DNA from: JASHPR01 sp963833885
Lineage (GTDB): Bacteria; Actinomycetota; Actinomycetes; Streptosporangiales; Streptosporangiaceae
DNA length: 64,000 nt
Assembly (NCBI GenBank): GCA_963833885.1
Contig: CAWHZU010000025.1
Location: 1 to 64,000 of the forward strand
Direction: 5' to 3'
The notes under the pieces were generated by a model. It made no database searches, was not told where the DNA came from, and saw only the letters and a program-made list of their open reading frames with translations. The position numbers and the translations under genes are program-made. This document shows positions 48,908 to 57,541 of the stretch, piece after piece. Within the stretch, counting starts at the first letter, position 1, and every line of letters begins with the position of its first letter.

Positions 48908-50455
48908 ATGAAACGTGCGCTGCCCGCCGTGGCCGCGATGGCAGTTGCCACCGCCCTGGCGATCGCTGGCTGCACCAGCGGATCCTCTTCGTCGGCGGCC
49001 TCCACCGGGGCAGTCTCGGCGGGATCGGCGTCCGCGGTGAGCTGGCACTCCTGCACGGAGCAGGGCGCCTCGATGCTGTGCGGGAGCCTGCAAGTCCCGC
49101 TCGACTACAGCCACCCGAACGGCCGGAAGATAACGCTGGCGCTGTCCCAAGTGCCCGCCACCGCCCCGGCGGCCAAGCGCCAGGGCGTGCTGCTGGTCAA
49201 CCCTGGCGGGCCCGGCGGCGCGGGCCTCAGCCTCGCCGCGTTCGTGGCCGAGGGCCTGGACCCATCGGTCGCTGCCGATTACACGATCGTCGGCTTCGAC
49301 ACCCGCGGTGTCGGGACATCGGTGCCGTCGCTGAGCTGTGACTCGTCGTTCTTCTCCCGTGCCCGGCCGGACTACATCCCGGCCTCCGCGGCCGAGGAGC
49401 AGCAGAACGTCGACCGGGCCAAGACGTACGCGGCCGACTGCGAGAAGAAGTACGGCTGGCTGCTGCCGTACATGACCACCGAGAACATCGCCAGGGACAT
49501 GAACTCGATCCGGATGGCGCTCGGGCAGAAGCAGATCAGCTACTTCGGCTACTCCTACGGCACCTACATCGGGCAGGTGTTCGCGACCCTGTTCCCGCAC
49601 CAGCTGCGGCGGATGGTGCTGGACAGCACCGTGGACCCCAGGGGCGCGTGGTGGCAGGACAACATCGAGCAGGACTACGCATTCCAGGGCCGGCTCGAGG
49701 TGTTCTTCGCCTGGATGGCGAAGTACGACAGCGTCTATCACCTCGGCACCACCGCTGCCGAGGTGAGCGCGAGCTGGTACAAGGCACGCGACCAGCTGGA
49801 GGCGCACCCCATCCCTGTGAACGGGACGCCGCTGATCGGGCCGGACGAGTTCGACGACACGATGCTGATCGGCGGCTACGACAACAGCTACTGGCCCGGC
49901 CTCGCAGCGGCGTTGTCGTCCTATCTGAACGACCACTCGACCAGCCAGCTCGTTTCTCAGTACGACCAGGAAGGCATCCAGAACGAGAACGAGTTCGCCG
50001 TATACAACGCGGTCGAGTGCAGTGACGTGAGCTGGCCCCGCAACTGGGCCACCTGGAACACCGACACCAAGCAGGTCTATGCCACCGCCCCGTTCGAGGC
50101 CTGGGACAACGCCTGGTTCAACGCCGCCTGCGCGTTCTGGCCGGTCAAAGGACCATCGAAACCGCTTCAGATCAAGGGGGCGGGGCTGCCGGGGATCCTG
50201 ATGCTGCAGGGCACGCTGGACCCCGCGACCCCGTACGCGGGTGCGCAGGTGGCGCACAGCCTGCTGCCCAGCGCTCGGATGGTCGTGGTCGAGGGCGGCG
50301 GCAACCACGGCCAGTCGCTCTCCGACCCGCCGAACAACTGCGTGAACGGCTATCTGAACCGGTACCTGGCGACCGGGGCGCTGCCACAGCACCCGGGGAA
50401 GGTGAACGCGACCTGCCCGGCGCTGCCGGACCCGACGCCCAGCAGCGCCGGGTAA
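48908..50455 (+). CDS. Secreted alpha/beta hydrolase, tripeptidyl aminopeptidase-like lipoprotein
   Basis: The 515-residue protein has a lipoprotein signal ending AIAGC at about residue 22, then a Ser/Ala-rich linker. The fold is the SlpD/SlpE-type peptidase: VNPGGPGGAGLSL (oxyanion region), IVGFDTRGVGTS, nucleophile elbow FGYSYGTYIGQ with the catalytic Ser, and a cap domain. The TAP-like C-terminus contains GILMLQGTLDPATPYAGA (Asp) and GGGNHGQSL (His). It probably trims peptides at the cell surface. The gene lies 52 bp after ispG but may have its own promoter. Confidence 0.9.
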   Translation: MKRALPAVAAMAVATALAIAGCTSGSSSSAASTGAVSAGSASAVSWHSCTEQGASMLCGSLQVPLDYSHPNGRKITLALSQVPATAPAAKRQGVLLVNPGGPGGAGLSLAAFVAEGLDPSVAADYTIVGFDTRGVGTSVPSLSCDSSFFSRARPDYIPASAAEEQQNVDRAKTYAADCEKKYGWLLPYMTTENIARDMNSIRMALGQKQISYFGYSYGTYIGQVFATLFPHQLRRMVLDSTVDPRGAWWQDNIEQDYAFQGRLEVFFAWMAKYDSVYHLGTTAAEVSASWYKARDQLEAHPIPVNGTPLIGPDEFDDTMLIGGYDNSYWPGLAAALSSYLNDHSTSQLVSQYDQEGIQNENEFAVYNAVECSDVSWPRNWATWNTDTKQVYATAPFEAWDNAWFNAACAFWPVKGPSKPLQIKGAGLPGILMLQGTLDPATPYAGAQVAHSLLPSARMVVVEGGGNHGQSLSDPPNNCVNGYLNRYLATGALPQHPGKVNATCPALPDPTPSSAG

Positions 50456-50517
50456 CGGTTTGCCCGCAAGGCGTGCGGCTGCGCCGCCGCGGCGGTGATG
50501 CCGTTACGCTTGGGAGC

Positions 50518-51375
50518 GTGCTGCGCACCAAGGCATGGCGATCGTCCTCGCTGCGCCTGCTCAATGACCGCGACCTGGATCAGGTGCTCGAGATCTGCGA
50601 CCGCGACGCGGTTGCGAACGTGTTCGTCAGCTCGCGGGTTCGTGCGGCCGGGGTGGACCCCGGCCGGCTGGGCGCTCAGCTGTGGGGCTACCTGGAATCC
50701 GGCAAGGTGACGTCGCTGTGCTACTCGGGCGCGAACCTGGTGCCGGTGGCCGCGACGCCGGCCGCCGTGGCCGCGTTTGCCGAGCGGGCCAGGCTGCAGG
50801 GCCGCCGCTGCTCATCGATCGTTGGCCCCGCCGAGGCCGCCGGTGAGCTCTGGTCCCTGCTCGCGCCGTACTGGGGCAGGCCCCGCGAGATCAGGTCGGC
50901 GCAGCCGGTCATGGCCATCTCATCGGACCCGCTGGTGCCGCCCGATCCGCGGGTGCGCCTGGTTCGGCCGGACGAGCTGAACACGCTGCTGCCCGCGTCC
51001 GTGGCCATGTTCACCGAGGAGGTGGGGGTTTCCCCGGTCGGGCCGGACGGGGGAGCGGCGTACCGGGCCCGGGTCGCCGAGCTGATCAGGGCCGGCCGCT
51101 CGTACGCCAGAATCGAGGACAGCCTGGTGGTGTTCAAGGCTGAGATCGGCGCGGTGACCCCGCTGGCCTGCCAGGTCCAGGGTGTGTGGGTGCCGCCGGA
51201 ACTGCGCGGCCGCGGGCACGCCTCCAGCGGGATGGCGGCCGTGGTCGCGCACGCGCTGCGGGCGGTCGCCCCGGTTGTCTCGCTGTACGTCAACGATTTC
51301 AATGTTCCGGCGCGGGCCGCCTACCGCAGGGTCGGGTTTTCCGAGGTCGGCACGTTCATGTCGGTCCTGTTCTGA
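50518..51375 (+). CDS. GNAT-family protein with N-terminal DUF4081 domain
   Basis: The start is GTG 50518, giving 285 residues. The first half matches DUF4081 (ANVFVSSRVRAAG, LGAQLWGYLESGKVTSLCYSGANLVPV), found almost only in actinobacterial GNAT proteins near ispG. The second half is the catalytic GNAT, with GVWVPPELRGRGHASSGMAAVV as acetyl-CoA loop and VNDFNVPARAAYRRVGFSEVG near the end. A role in protein or tRNA acetylation is unproven. Its location after the MEP genes is widely conserved. Confidence 0.88.
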   Translation: MLRTKAWRSSSLRLLNDRDLDQVLEICDRDAVANVFVSSRVRAAGVDPGRLGAQLWGYLESGKVTSLCYSGANLVPVAATPAAVAAFAERARLQGRRCSSIVGPAEAAGELWSLLAPYWGRPREIRSAQPVMAISSDPLVPPDPRVRLVRPDELNTLLPASVAMFTEEVGVSPVGPDGGAAYRARVAELIRAGRSYARIEDSLVVFKAEIGAVTPLACQVQGVWVPPELRGRGHASSGMAAVVAHALRAVAPVVSLYVNDFNVPARAAYRRVGFSEVGTFMSVLF

Positions 51376-51563
51376 GCCGGGCCACGGTCAGCGGGCCGCG
51401 GAAATCGGCCAGCGGACAGCGGAAAATTGGGATGACTGGCCCGTTCGCCTTTGCTAAGCTCCTGTGCCCTTGCGCCACCGCTCCGGCGGCATCTCACTGC
51501 AGCTAACCGCCACCAGCCGCGTCGGCTCGCACACAACTGCCCGGCGCGGCCTCCCGTACGCTC

Positions 51564-51637
51564 GCCGTCCGCCCTGGCCGCCCGTCGGCGGCTGGGACAC
51601 GCCGTCCGCCCCGGCCGCCCGTCGGCGGCTGGGACAC
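51564..51637. repeat. 37-bp tandem duplication in the 51376-51730 gap
   Basis: Two adjacent copies starting at 51564 and 51601 agree at 36 of 37 positions. The shorter GCCATTCGCC element then appears twice (51638 and about 51684). The 355-bp gap contains no gene. It must hold the helicase promoter, which is not obvious by eye. Confidence 0.85.
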
Positions 51638-51730
51638 GCCATTCGCCATGGCCACGCTCCTGTGGCCGCGACCACGCCATTCGCCCTGGCCGCGCACGCT
51701 CGGCCGTTCCCATCACGGAGGTGATGAGCC

Positions 51731-53788
51731 ATGCCATCCGGCCCGCGGGATGATCCGGACGGGAACGATTCCGTCCTGGTCGCCGAACGGGACCACCTGC
51801 GCAGCTCGCGCGAGTTCCTGCGCCTCATGCGCGAGAACGTGCTCTCGCTGCGAGCGCTCGGCGGCGACCCGGTCTCCGAGGAGTACCTCAAGGCCGACCT
51901 GCACCGCCGCGCCGAGGCCCTGATCGACCTGCCGGACACGCCGCTGTTCTTCGGCCTGCTCGACTACGCGGTCTGGCCAGATGACGCGGGCGAGGTCGGC
52001 CCCGGCGCCCAGTTCCACATCGGCAGGCGGCACGTACACGATCAGGACGGGCGGCCGGTCGTCATCGACTGGCGTGCCCCGGTGTCCCGGCCGTTCTACC
52101 GGGCAAGCCCGGCCGATCCGATGGGCGTGGCCCTCCGGCGGAGGTTCGGGTTCTCCGGCGGAGAGCTGACCGCCTATGAGGACGAGGACTTCACCGCACC
52201 CGACCGGCCGGAGTCCGTGTCGTCGACCAGCCGCATCCTCATCGAGGAGATCGAGCGGCCCAGGTCCGGGCCGATGCGCGACATCGTGGCGACGATCCAG
52301 CCGGACCAGGACGACATCGTGCGCGCCGAAGCCGACCAGACCGTCTGCGTGCAGGGTGCCCCCGGGACCGGCAAGACGGCCGTGGGCCTGCACCGCGTCG
52401 CCTACCTGCTCTACGCGTACGCCGAGCGGATGCGCCGCGGCGGCGTGCTGGTCGTCGGGCCGAACCGGGCGTTCCTCGCCTACATCCGCAACGTGCTCCC
52501 GGCGCTCGGCGAGCTGGACGTGACCCAGCTGTCCGTGACCGACCTGCTGGCCACGGTGCCGGTGCGAGCGGTCGATCCCGAGCCCGCCGCCCGGATCAAG
52601 GGCGACGCCCGGATGGCCGAGGTGCTGCGCCGGGCCGTGTGGCTGCAGCTCGCCGAGCCCGCAGAACCGATCATGGTGTCCCGCGGCTCCCGGCGCTGGC
52701 GTGTTTCGGCCTATGAGCTCGCGCAGCTCGTCGAGGAGCTGCGGCTCCGCGGCGTTCGCTACGGAACCGGGCGGGAGATGCTCGCGCACCGCATCGCACA
52801 CGTGGTCCTGACCAGGATGGAGGCGGGCGGCGAACCGTGCGATGACCGAACCCATGACGCGGTGCGGCGGACCGGGCAGGTGCGCGCTGCCGTGAACGCC
52901 ATCTGGCCGAAAGTGGATCCGGTACGGCTGGTGTTCCGGCTGCTGTCCGACCCCGGCCTGCTGTCCAGGGCAGCCGGTGACCTGCTGGACGCCGGCGAGC
53001 AGGCCGCGATCTGCTGGGCCAGGCCGCCGCGCGGGCCCGGATCCGCGCACTGGTCGCCCGCTGACGCGGTGCTGATCGACGAGGCGCGCGACCTGATCGA
53101 GCGGACACCCAGCCTGGCGCACGTGGTCGTGGACGAGGCGCAGGACCTGTCGCCGATGGAGTGCCGCGCGCTCGGCCGCCGCTGTGCCACCGGGTCGGCC
53201 ACGGTGCTGGGCGACATCGCCCAGGGCACCACCCCGTGGGCCACGGCGAGCTGGCAGCAGATGCTCGCCCACCTCGGCAAGCAGGACGCGGGACTGCGGA
53301 TCCTCGATACCGGCTACCGGGTGCCGCGCCAGATCCTTGACTTCGCCAGCAGGCTGCTCGACCTCATCGCGCCCGGTCTCGACCCGGCGACGTCGGTGCG
53401 CCAGGACCCCGGCTCACTCGTGATCACTCCGGCCACGCCAGAGGGGTTTCCCGGCGCGCTAGCGGGCGCCTGCGCCGACGCGCTGACCCGGCCCGGCTCG
53501 GCCGCGGTGATCGCGGCCGATGACCAGGTGGCCGGGCTGTCGGCGCTCCTGGAGCAGGCGAACCTGGCGCACGCGGTCCTCGATGGGGACAGCAACGGCC
53601 AGCCGCTCATCGTGGTGCCGGTCACCCTGGCCAAGGGCCTGGAGTTCGACCAGGTCATCGTCGTCGAGCCGGCCAGGATCGCCGGCAGCGAGGCCCGTGG
53701 CCTGCACCGCCTCTACGTCGCGCTGACCCGTGCCGTCTCCCGCCTCACGGTCATCCACACCGACCCGCTCCCCGCACCCCTAACCTGA
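51731..53788 (+). CDS. HelD/HelR-type RNA polymerase-associated ATPase (UvrD-like superfamily 1)
   Basis: The 685-residue protein starts at ATG 51731, 6 nt after GGAGGTGA. The N-terminal part is a HelD-type coiled-coil arm (DHLRSSREFLRLMREN), then YLKADLHRRAEALID and FFGLLDY. Motor motifs: Walker A QGAPGTGKTAVGLHRVAYLL near residue 213, Walker B VVVDEAQDLSPMECRALG near 466, and the C-terminal GLEFDQVIVVEP with LYVALTRAVSRL. HelD proteins free stalled RNA polymerase; the HelR subgroup also displaces rifamycins. Subgroup assignment is by length and layout only. It lacks nuclease domains, so it is not AddA or RecB. Confidence 0.85.
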   Translation: MPSGPRDDPDGNDSVLVAERDHLRSSREFLRLMRENVLSLRALGGDPVSEEYLKADLHRRAEALIDLPDTPLFFGLLDYAVWPDDAGEVGPGAQFHIGRRHVHDQDGRPVVIDWRAPVSRPFYRASPADPMGVALRRRFGFSGGELTAYEDEDFTAPDRPESVSSTSRILIEEIERPRSGPMRDIVATIQPDQDDIVRAEADQTVCVQGAPGTGKTAVGLHRVAYLLYAYAERMRRGGVLVVGPNRAFLAYIRNVLPALGELDVTQLSVTDLLATVPVRAVDPEPAARIKGDARMAEVLRRAVWLQLAEPAEPIMVSRGSRRWRVSAYELAQLVEELRLRGVRYGTGREMLAHRIAHVVLTRMEAGGEPCDDRTHDAVRRTGQVRAAVNAIWPKVDPVRLVFRLLSDPGLLSRAAGDLLDAGEQAAICWARPPRGPGSAHWSPADAVLIDEARDLIERTPSLAHVVVDEAQDLSPMECRALGRRCATGSATVLGDIAQGTTPWATASWQQMLAHLGKQDAGLRILDTGYRVPRQILDFASRLLDLIAPGLDPATSVRQDPGSLVITPATPEGFPGALAGACADALTRPGSAAVIAADDQVAGLSALLEQANLAHAVLDGDSNGQPLIVVPVTLAKGLEFDQVIVVEPARIAGSEARGLHRLYVALTRAVSRLTVIHTDPLPAPLT

Positions 53789-53871
53789 CGCGGCCCGCCC
53801 TCGCCCCGCCGAGCCACCCCCGGCTCCCCGTTCCGGCCCATGATCAACTGGACTCTTGAGCTCGCAGATTT

Positions 53872-54174
53872 TTAACGCGCTGCTTTGGGTTTGGGGGTGA
53901 GATTGATGTTGTAGTGGGCGGCGTAGCTGGTGAGGTCGGCGAGGGTTGTGAGGGGGCGGGGGCCGGGGCGGATGAGGCAGTGGTGCTGGCGGAGCAGGGG
54001 GGTGGTATGGCGCTGGGCTTTGGCGATGGTGGCGGTGACGACGCCGAAGAGTTCGGCGAGCACGGGCTGGGGGGTGGCGAACCGCTGGCGGAGCACGGTG
54101 GCCAGGGTTTGCTCGGCGAGGGTGAGCGCGGGCGGGTGGCCGCGGTGGGGGCGGCGGGCGGGTTTGGTCAGCAA
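53872..54174 (-). CDS. Small IS-associated frame after the transposase
   Basis: The product has about 100 residues, or somewhat more if it begins upstream near the sequence GLTSNGWNQLITLLTKPARR. It reads as a helix-turn-helix-like protein: LTLAEQTLATVLRQRFATPQ, LAELFGVVTATIAKA, then AHYNINLTP. It is in a different frame from the transposase stop at 54204. Similar sequences accompany ISAzo13-like transposases in actinobacteria as far as I recall. The start codon is uncertain and independent expression is unproven. Confidence 0.45.
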   Translation of the reverse strand: MLTKPARRPHRGHPPALTLAEQTLATVLRQRFATPQPVLAELFGVVTATIAKAQRHTTPLLRQHHCLIRPGPRPLTTLADLTSYAAHYNINLTPKPKAAR

Positions 54175-54203
54175 GGTGATCAGCTGGTTCCAGCCGTTGC
54201 TGG

Positions 54204-55483
54204 TCAGGCCATTAGGGCTGGGTGGGCCCAGTGGGCGTGTTCGGGTTCACGGGCTGGCGGGGGTGGTGGCGGCGGCTGGGCGGGTGGTTCGGGGTGCAGG
54301 GTGTAGTTCCAGTCGCCGTGCCAGTCGTGGAGGTGCAGGGGCAGGCAGTCCATCTCGGCTTCGCTGATCTTGATGTGGGCGGGGTAGCTGCCGGGGTCAA
54401 GTTCGGCGTGCACGCGTAACCCGGTGCTGCTGGTGGTGGCGGCGATGCTGTTGACGATGACCTGGTGGCTGGTCAGCGGACGGCCGCGCCAGTTCATGGT
54501 GATGGCCGAGAACAGCCGGTGCTCGATCTTGTTCCATTTGGAGGTGCCGGGCGGGAAGTGGCAGACGCCAGCCGGGTTTCCAGCGCGAACGCGGCCAGCT
54601 CGGTCTTCCACGCGCGGGTGCGGTAGCTGTTGGACCCGCCGGCGTCCGCGGTGATCAGCAGCCGCCGGGCGGCCGGGTAGCGGTCGCAGCCGGCGCCGTT
54701 CCACCAGCGGCGGATCGACTCGACGGCGAACGCGGCGGTGTCGTGGTCGGTACCCACGTTCACCCAGCCGGCGTTGGCGGCCAAGTCGTAGATCCCGTAC
54801 GGGATGGCCTTGCCCAGCTGCGGGTCGGCGAAGTCATGGTCTTTGACCGGCACCGGCCGCCCGGCCGGGTGCCAGTCCCGGCCCGGGTTGCGGAACTCGC
54901 CGACCAGTTCCTTCTTCTTGGTGTCCACGCTGACCACCGGCTGGCCGGCATCCTGGAAGGCGGTGGCCTGCTCGCTGATGTAGCGGAACTGCGCGTCCCG
55001 GTCCGGGTGCTGCCGGCCCTCGAGGGTGCGGGCGTTGCCCTGCAGGCTGAACCCTTCGGCCCGCAGCAGGTCACCGACAGTGTCAGCGCCGACGCGGTGA
55101 CCTTGAGCTGTCAGCTCCGCGGCCAGCTTGCGGGTCGACTTGACCGTCCACCGCAGCGGCGACACCGGATCACCCCGCTCACCCGGCTCGACCAGGGCCA
55201 GCAGCGCCGGCACCAGCGCCGGGTCGACCTCGCCGGCCCGCTTGCGGCCCCCGCCAGCCCGGCGCGCCCGGCCCAGTGGCTCCTCGCCAGCTTCCAGCTC
55301 GTCCGCCCCCGCCGCCACCGTGGCCTCCCGCACCCCGGCGGCCCGGGCCACCAGCCGGATCCCGCCATGCCCCAGAGCGCGGGCCTCGGCTCCCAGCAAC
55401 AGCCGCCGCTGCCGCTCATCCAGGTGCGGCAAGATCGTCTCGAACTTCGCCGTCAGCATCTCCCGGGTCACCATGGCGTCCAT
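54204..55483 (-). pseudogene. ISAzo13-family transposase, frameshifted
   Basis: The first part (55483 to about 54570) starts MDAMVTREMLTAKFETILPH and includes RRLLLGAEARALGHGGI, SVDTKKKELVGEFRNPG and LLITADAGGSNSYRTRAWK, which carries the catalytic Asp region of the DDE fold. The rest is in another frame, from about 54565 to 54204: VCHFPPGTSKWNKIEHRLFS, MNWRGRPLTSHQVIVNSIA, then ELDPGSYPAHIK. Around 54565 the expected joining residues between ALET and VCHFPPG are missing, which fits a small deletion of about 7 nt that shifted the frame. The protein is most likely inactive. Confidence 0.85.
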
Positions 55484-55693
55484 GGCACACCAAGAAACCA
55501 GAAAACGGGAAACTACGTGTTATTTTTCTGCAGCTTCCTTCACGTTTTCGGTAATCACAAATCGGTTCAAAATAGGGCGGGTGACTGGAACGCGTGAAAA
55601 GCCGCGCAGATCGGCGTCGCGGGGAGCTGGTGCGGGGCGGGGGATGCGGGTGAGGCGCGGCCGGGCGGCGGAGGTGAGGAGGAGGAACCTCGG

Positions 55694-56548
55694 TCACATC
55701 TCTTTGAGGACGGAGGTTATTAGGGCGGCGGAGTCGTCGAAGGAGAGGGCCGTGGCGCGGAGGTGGTTGAAGAAGACGTTGTATCTGTCTACCTCGGCGA
55801 CGTCTTCCAGGTAGAGGGCGCTGGTCAGGTCTTCCAGGTACACCACGTCGGTGTCGACGCGCTCCGGGAAGACCAGGATGATGAAGGGCCTGCCCATGGC
55901 GGGATGGGCGCCGCCGGCGAAGGGGATGACCTGGACCGCCACGTTGGGCAGTGCCGCCTGGGCCAGCAGGTGCTCGAGCTGGAGACGCATCAGCCCGGAG
56001 CCGCCGACCCGGCGGCGTAGCGCGGCCTCGTCGAGCACGGCCCAGACCTTCGGCGGGTCGTCCCTGACCACGGCCGGCTGGCGGGCCATCAGCAGCGAGA
56101 CCCGGCGCTCGATGTCCTCGGCCGGGCTGTTCACCATCCCGGCCCTGATGACGGCGCGTGCGTAGTCTTCGGTCTGCAGCAGCCCGGGGATGAGGCTGAC
56201 CTCGTAGATCCGGATCTCCGATGCGGCGCTCTCCAGGCCGATATACGTCGCCATCTGCGGCTGCATGGTGTCGCTGTACGCGTGCCACCAGCCCTTCTGC
56301 CGGGAGTCGCGAGCGAGCTGGACGAGGCTCTCCCGCTGGTCGGCGGGCACGCCGTAGAGTTCGAGCATGTCGCGGACGTCGCGTGGCGAGACTGACACGC
56401 GGCCGGTCTCCACGCGGCTGATCTTCGAAGCCGAGCATTCCAGATGCTCTGCCACTTCCTCGCACGTCAGCCTGGCCGCCTCGCGGAGTCTCCTGAGCTC
56501 TAGCGCGAGTCGGCGCCGCCGGACCGTGGGGCTGTGTTCGGTTCCCAT
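55694..56548 (-). CDS. XRE-family regulator with DUF5753 domain
   Basis: The 284-residue protein has an N-terminal helix-turn-helix (RLREAARLTCEEVAEHLECS, ASKISRVETGRVSVSPRDV). The DUF5753 sensor domain follows, with YEVSLIPGLLQTEDYARAVI, PPKVWAVLDEAALRRRVGG, LPNVAVQVIPFAGGAHP and SALYLEDVAEVDRYN. These regulators, common in Streptomyces-like organisms, usually work with a small DUF397 protein. No DUF397 gene is adjacent here; instead the broken IS lies about 150 bp downstream. The divergent small gene at 56757 may be the functional partner. Confidence 0.9.
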   Translation of the reverse strand: MGTEHSPTVRRRRLALELRRLREAARLTCEEVAEHLECSASKISRVETGRVSVSPRDVRDMLELYGVPADQRESLVQLARDSRQKGWWHAYSDTMQPQMATYIGLESAASEIRIYEVSLIPGLLQTEDYARAVIRAGMVNSPAEDIERRVSLLMARQPAVVRDDPPKVWAVLDEAALRRRVGGSGLMRLQLEHLLAQAALPNVAVQVIPFAGGAHPAMGRPFIILVFPERVDTDVVYLEDLTSALYLEDVAEVDRYNVFFNHLRATALSFDDSAALITSVLKEM

Positions 56549-56645
56549 GTCACCTCCCCCGAAGAGCGCGACGTGCGGGCTAACTAGTGTGCCGCCGGAG
56601 CGCCATGGCGTCTAGTTACTGACAGGGATCCGGCTCGGAGTTATC

Positions 56646-56687
56646 TCATATGCAACGTGCGAATTTCTCTATGCACGTTGCATATGA
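56646..56687. promoter_or_regulatory. 15-bp-arm palindrome between divergent regulator and small gene
   Basis: The arms TCATATGCAACGTGC and GCACGTTGCATATGA are perfect inverted repeats separated by a 12-bp AT-rich spacer. The site lies 98 bp upstream of the XRE regulator start and 70 bp upstream of the small gene at 56757. It is the likely operator for the XRE protein. A weaker pair, TAACTAG at 56581 and CTAGTTA at 56612, lies nearer the regulator start. Confidence 0.85.
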
Positions 56688-56756
56688 CCGTCCCGCAGGG
56701 CATTCTTAAACGGTGCCATTACTTTACGCTGTGCCTTGGCTACTAGGGGTGACTGA

Positions 56757-57071
56757 ATGACTACGGAGACCCAGCAGGCCCCTACACCGGGGCAGGCTCC
56801 GCATATTTACCTGAACCGGCTCGAAGGGCTCGCCGAGGTGCTGGCCAGGCACGGGCTGCGGACCAGCCTGATGGCGCCGCCGGGACGCGTGCCCAGCCTG
56901 CACGTGGTCAACCCGGCGGCGTCCGCGCTGGCCGAGGACGTCTACGCCGGGCGCGGCCAGGACGGCACCTGGTGGTTCTGGTGGTCATGGGCGGAACGGA
57001 TAGCCACCTGGGATGACCTGGATGGCGCCGCGGCCCTCATCAAACAGGTTCTCGCGGCTCGCGACCAGTAG
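56757..57071 (+). CDS. Small conserved hypothetical protein, possible regulator partner
   Basis: The 104-residue protein starts at ATG 56757. After a polar leader it has YLNRLEGLAEVLARHGLRTS, PSLHVVNPAASALAEDVYAG, and a Trp-rich strand GTWWFWWSWAERIATWDDLD, ending in a helix. I know such small proteins next to DUF5753/DUF397 regulator loci but not their function. Its arrangement opposite the XRE gene, sharing the palindrome at 56646-56687, suggests joint control. Confidence 0.75.
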   Translation: MTTETQQAPTPGQAPHIYLNRLEGLAEVLARHGLRTSLMAPPGRVPSLHVVNPAASALAEDVYAGRGQDGTWWFWWSWAERIATWDDLDGAAALIKQVLAARDQ

Positions 57072-57073
57072 GG

Positions 57074-57541
57074 TCACGACTGCTTTCGGGGTCTGGCAAG
57101 CACGGCCGAGGTCATCCCGGGAAAGGCGACGGTGCCCCCGCGCCAGGCCGCGGCGCGCAGGGCGGACGCCCGGACCTGCAGGGCGCCGTAATCCCTGATC
57201 GAGTCGTTACTCAGCGCAACCAGGCCTAGATAGGCCGTGGTGATCCGCTCCTCGAGCACGACCGCGAGCGCTACGGCCTCGCTGGGGTTCCGCACCGGCG
57301 CCGGCAGCTGGTAGGCCACGGCGGCAGCGGCCGGCTGTGCCCCGAGGGAACGCAGCACGGCCTCGAGATGGTCCCGGGCGACCTGATGGGCCAGCCAGTC
57401 GCTCGTGGCCGCCGTGGCCTGGGTGCTTCCGGTCAGGTAAGCGCCGGCGACCCCGTAGCCGTAGACCGCGGCATGCTCGGCCGTCAGCGCGGTCTGCAGC
57501 GCCCGGATGGTGCCGGGGGCGGGACGGACGTGGCTGCTCAC
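57074..57541 (-). CDS. DUF4439 ferritin-like protein
   Basis: The 155-residue four-helix protein matches DUF4439: RALQTALTAEHAAVYGYGVAG (conserved Glu and His), HQVARDHLEAVLRSLGAQP (Asp and His), and LEERITTAYLGLVAL. These fit ferritin-like metal sites. The start GTG 57541 overlaps the stop of the preceding lipoprotein gene by 4 nt. The family lies next to rimP in many actinobacteria. No signal peptide. Confidence 0.87.
   Translation of the reverse strand: MSSHVRPAPGTIRALQTALTAEHAAVYGYGVAGAYLTGSTQATAATSDWLAHQVARDHLEAVLRSLGAQPAAAAVAYQLPAPVRNPSEAVALAVVLEERITTAYLGLVALSNDSIRDYGALQVRASALRAAAWRGGTVAFPGMTSAVLARPRKQS

Larger units (their letters stand above)
53858..55537. mobile_element. ISAzo13-like insertion sequence, degenerate
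   Basis: A transposase gene with a frameshift and a downstream small frame fill this segment. Tentative terminal repeats are GAGCTCGCAGATTTTTAACG at the left and, reversed, GAAGCTGCAGAAAAATAACA at the right, matching at about 16 of 22 positions when one gap is allowed. The flanks right of 55500 are AT-richer than the surroundings. I could not identify a target-site duplication. Confidence 0.65.

Noticed and set aside
48764..50392. Open frame of 542 codons opposite the secreted peptidase
   Set aside because: The plus-strand gene has a lipobox, Ser-Asp-His motifs and correct length; the antisense frame is Arg/Val/His-rich without motifs.
51376..51730. Rifamycin-associated element upstream of the HelD-like gene
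   Set aside because: I looked for the short GC-rich palindrome with a TTGCGGCAA-like centre and saw only partial fragments near 51470.
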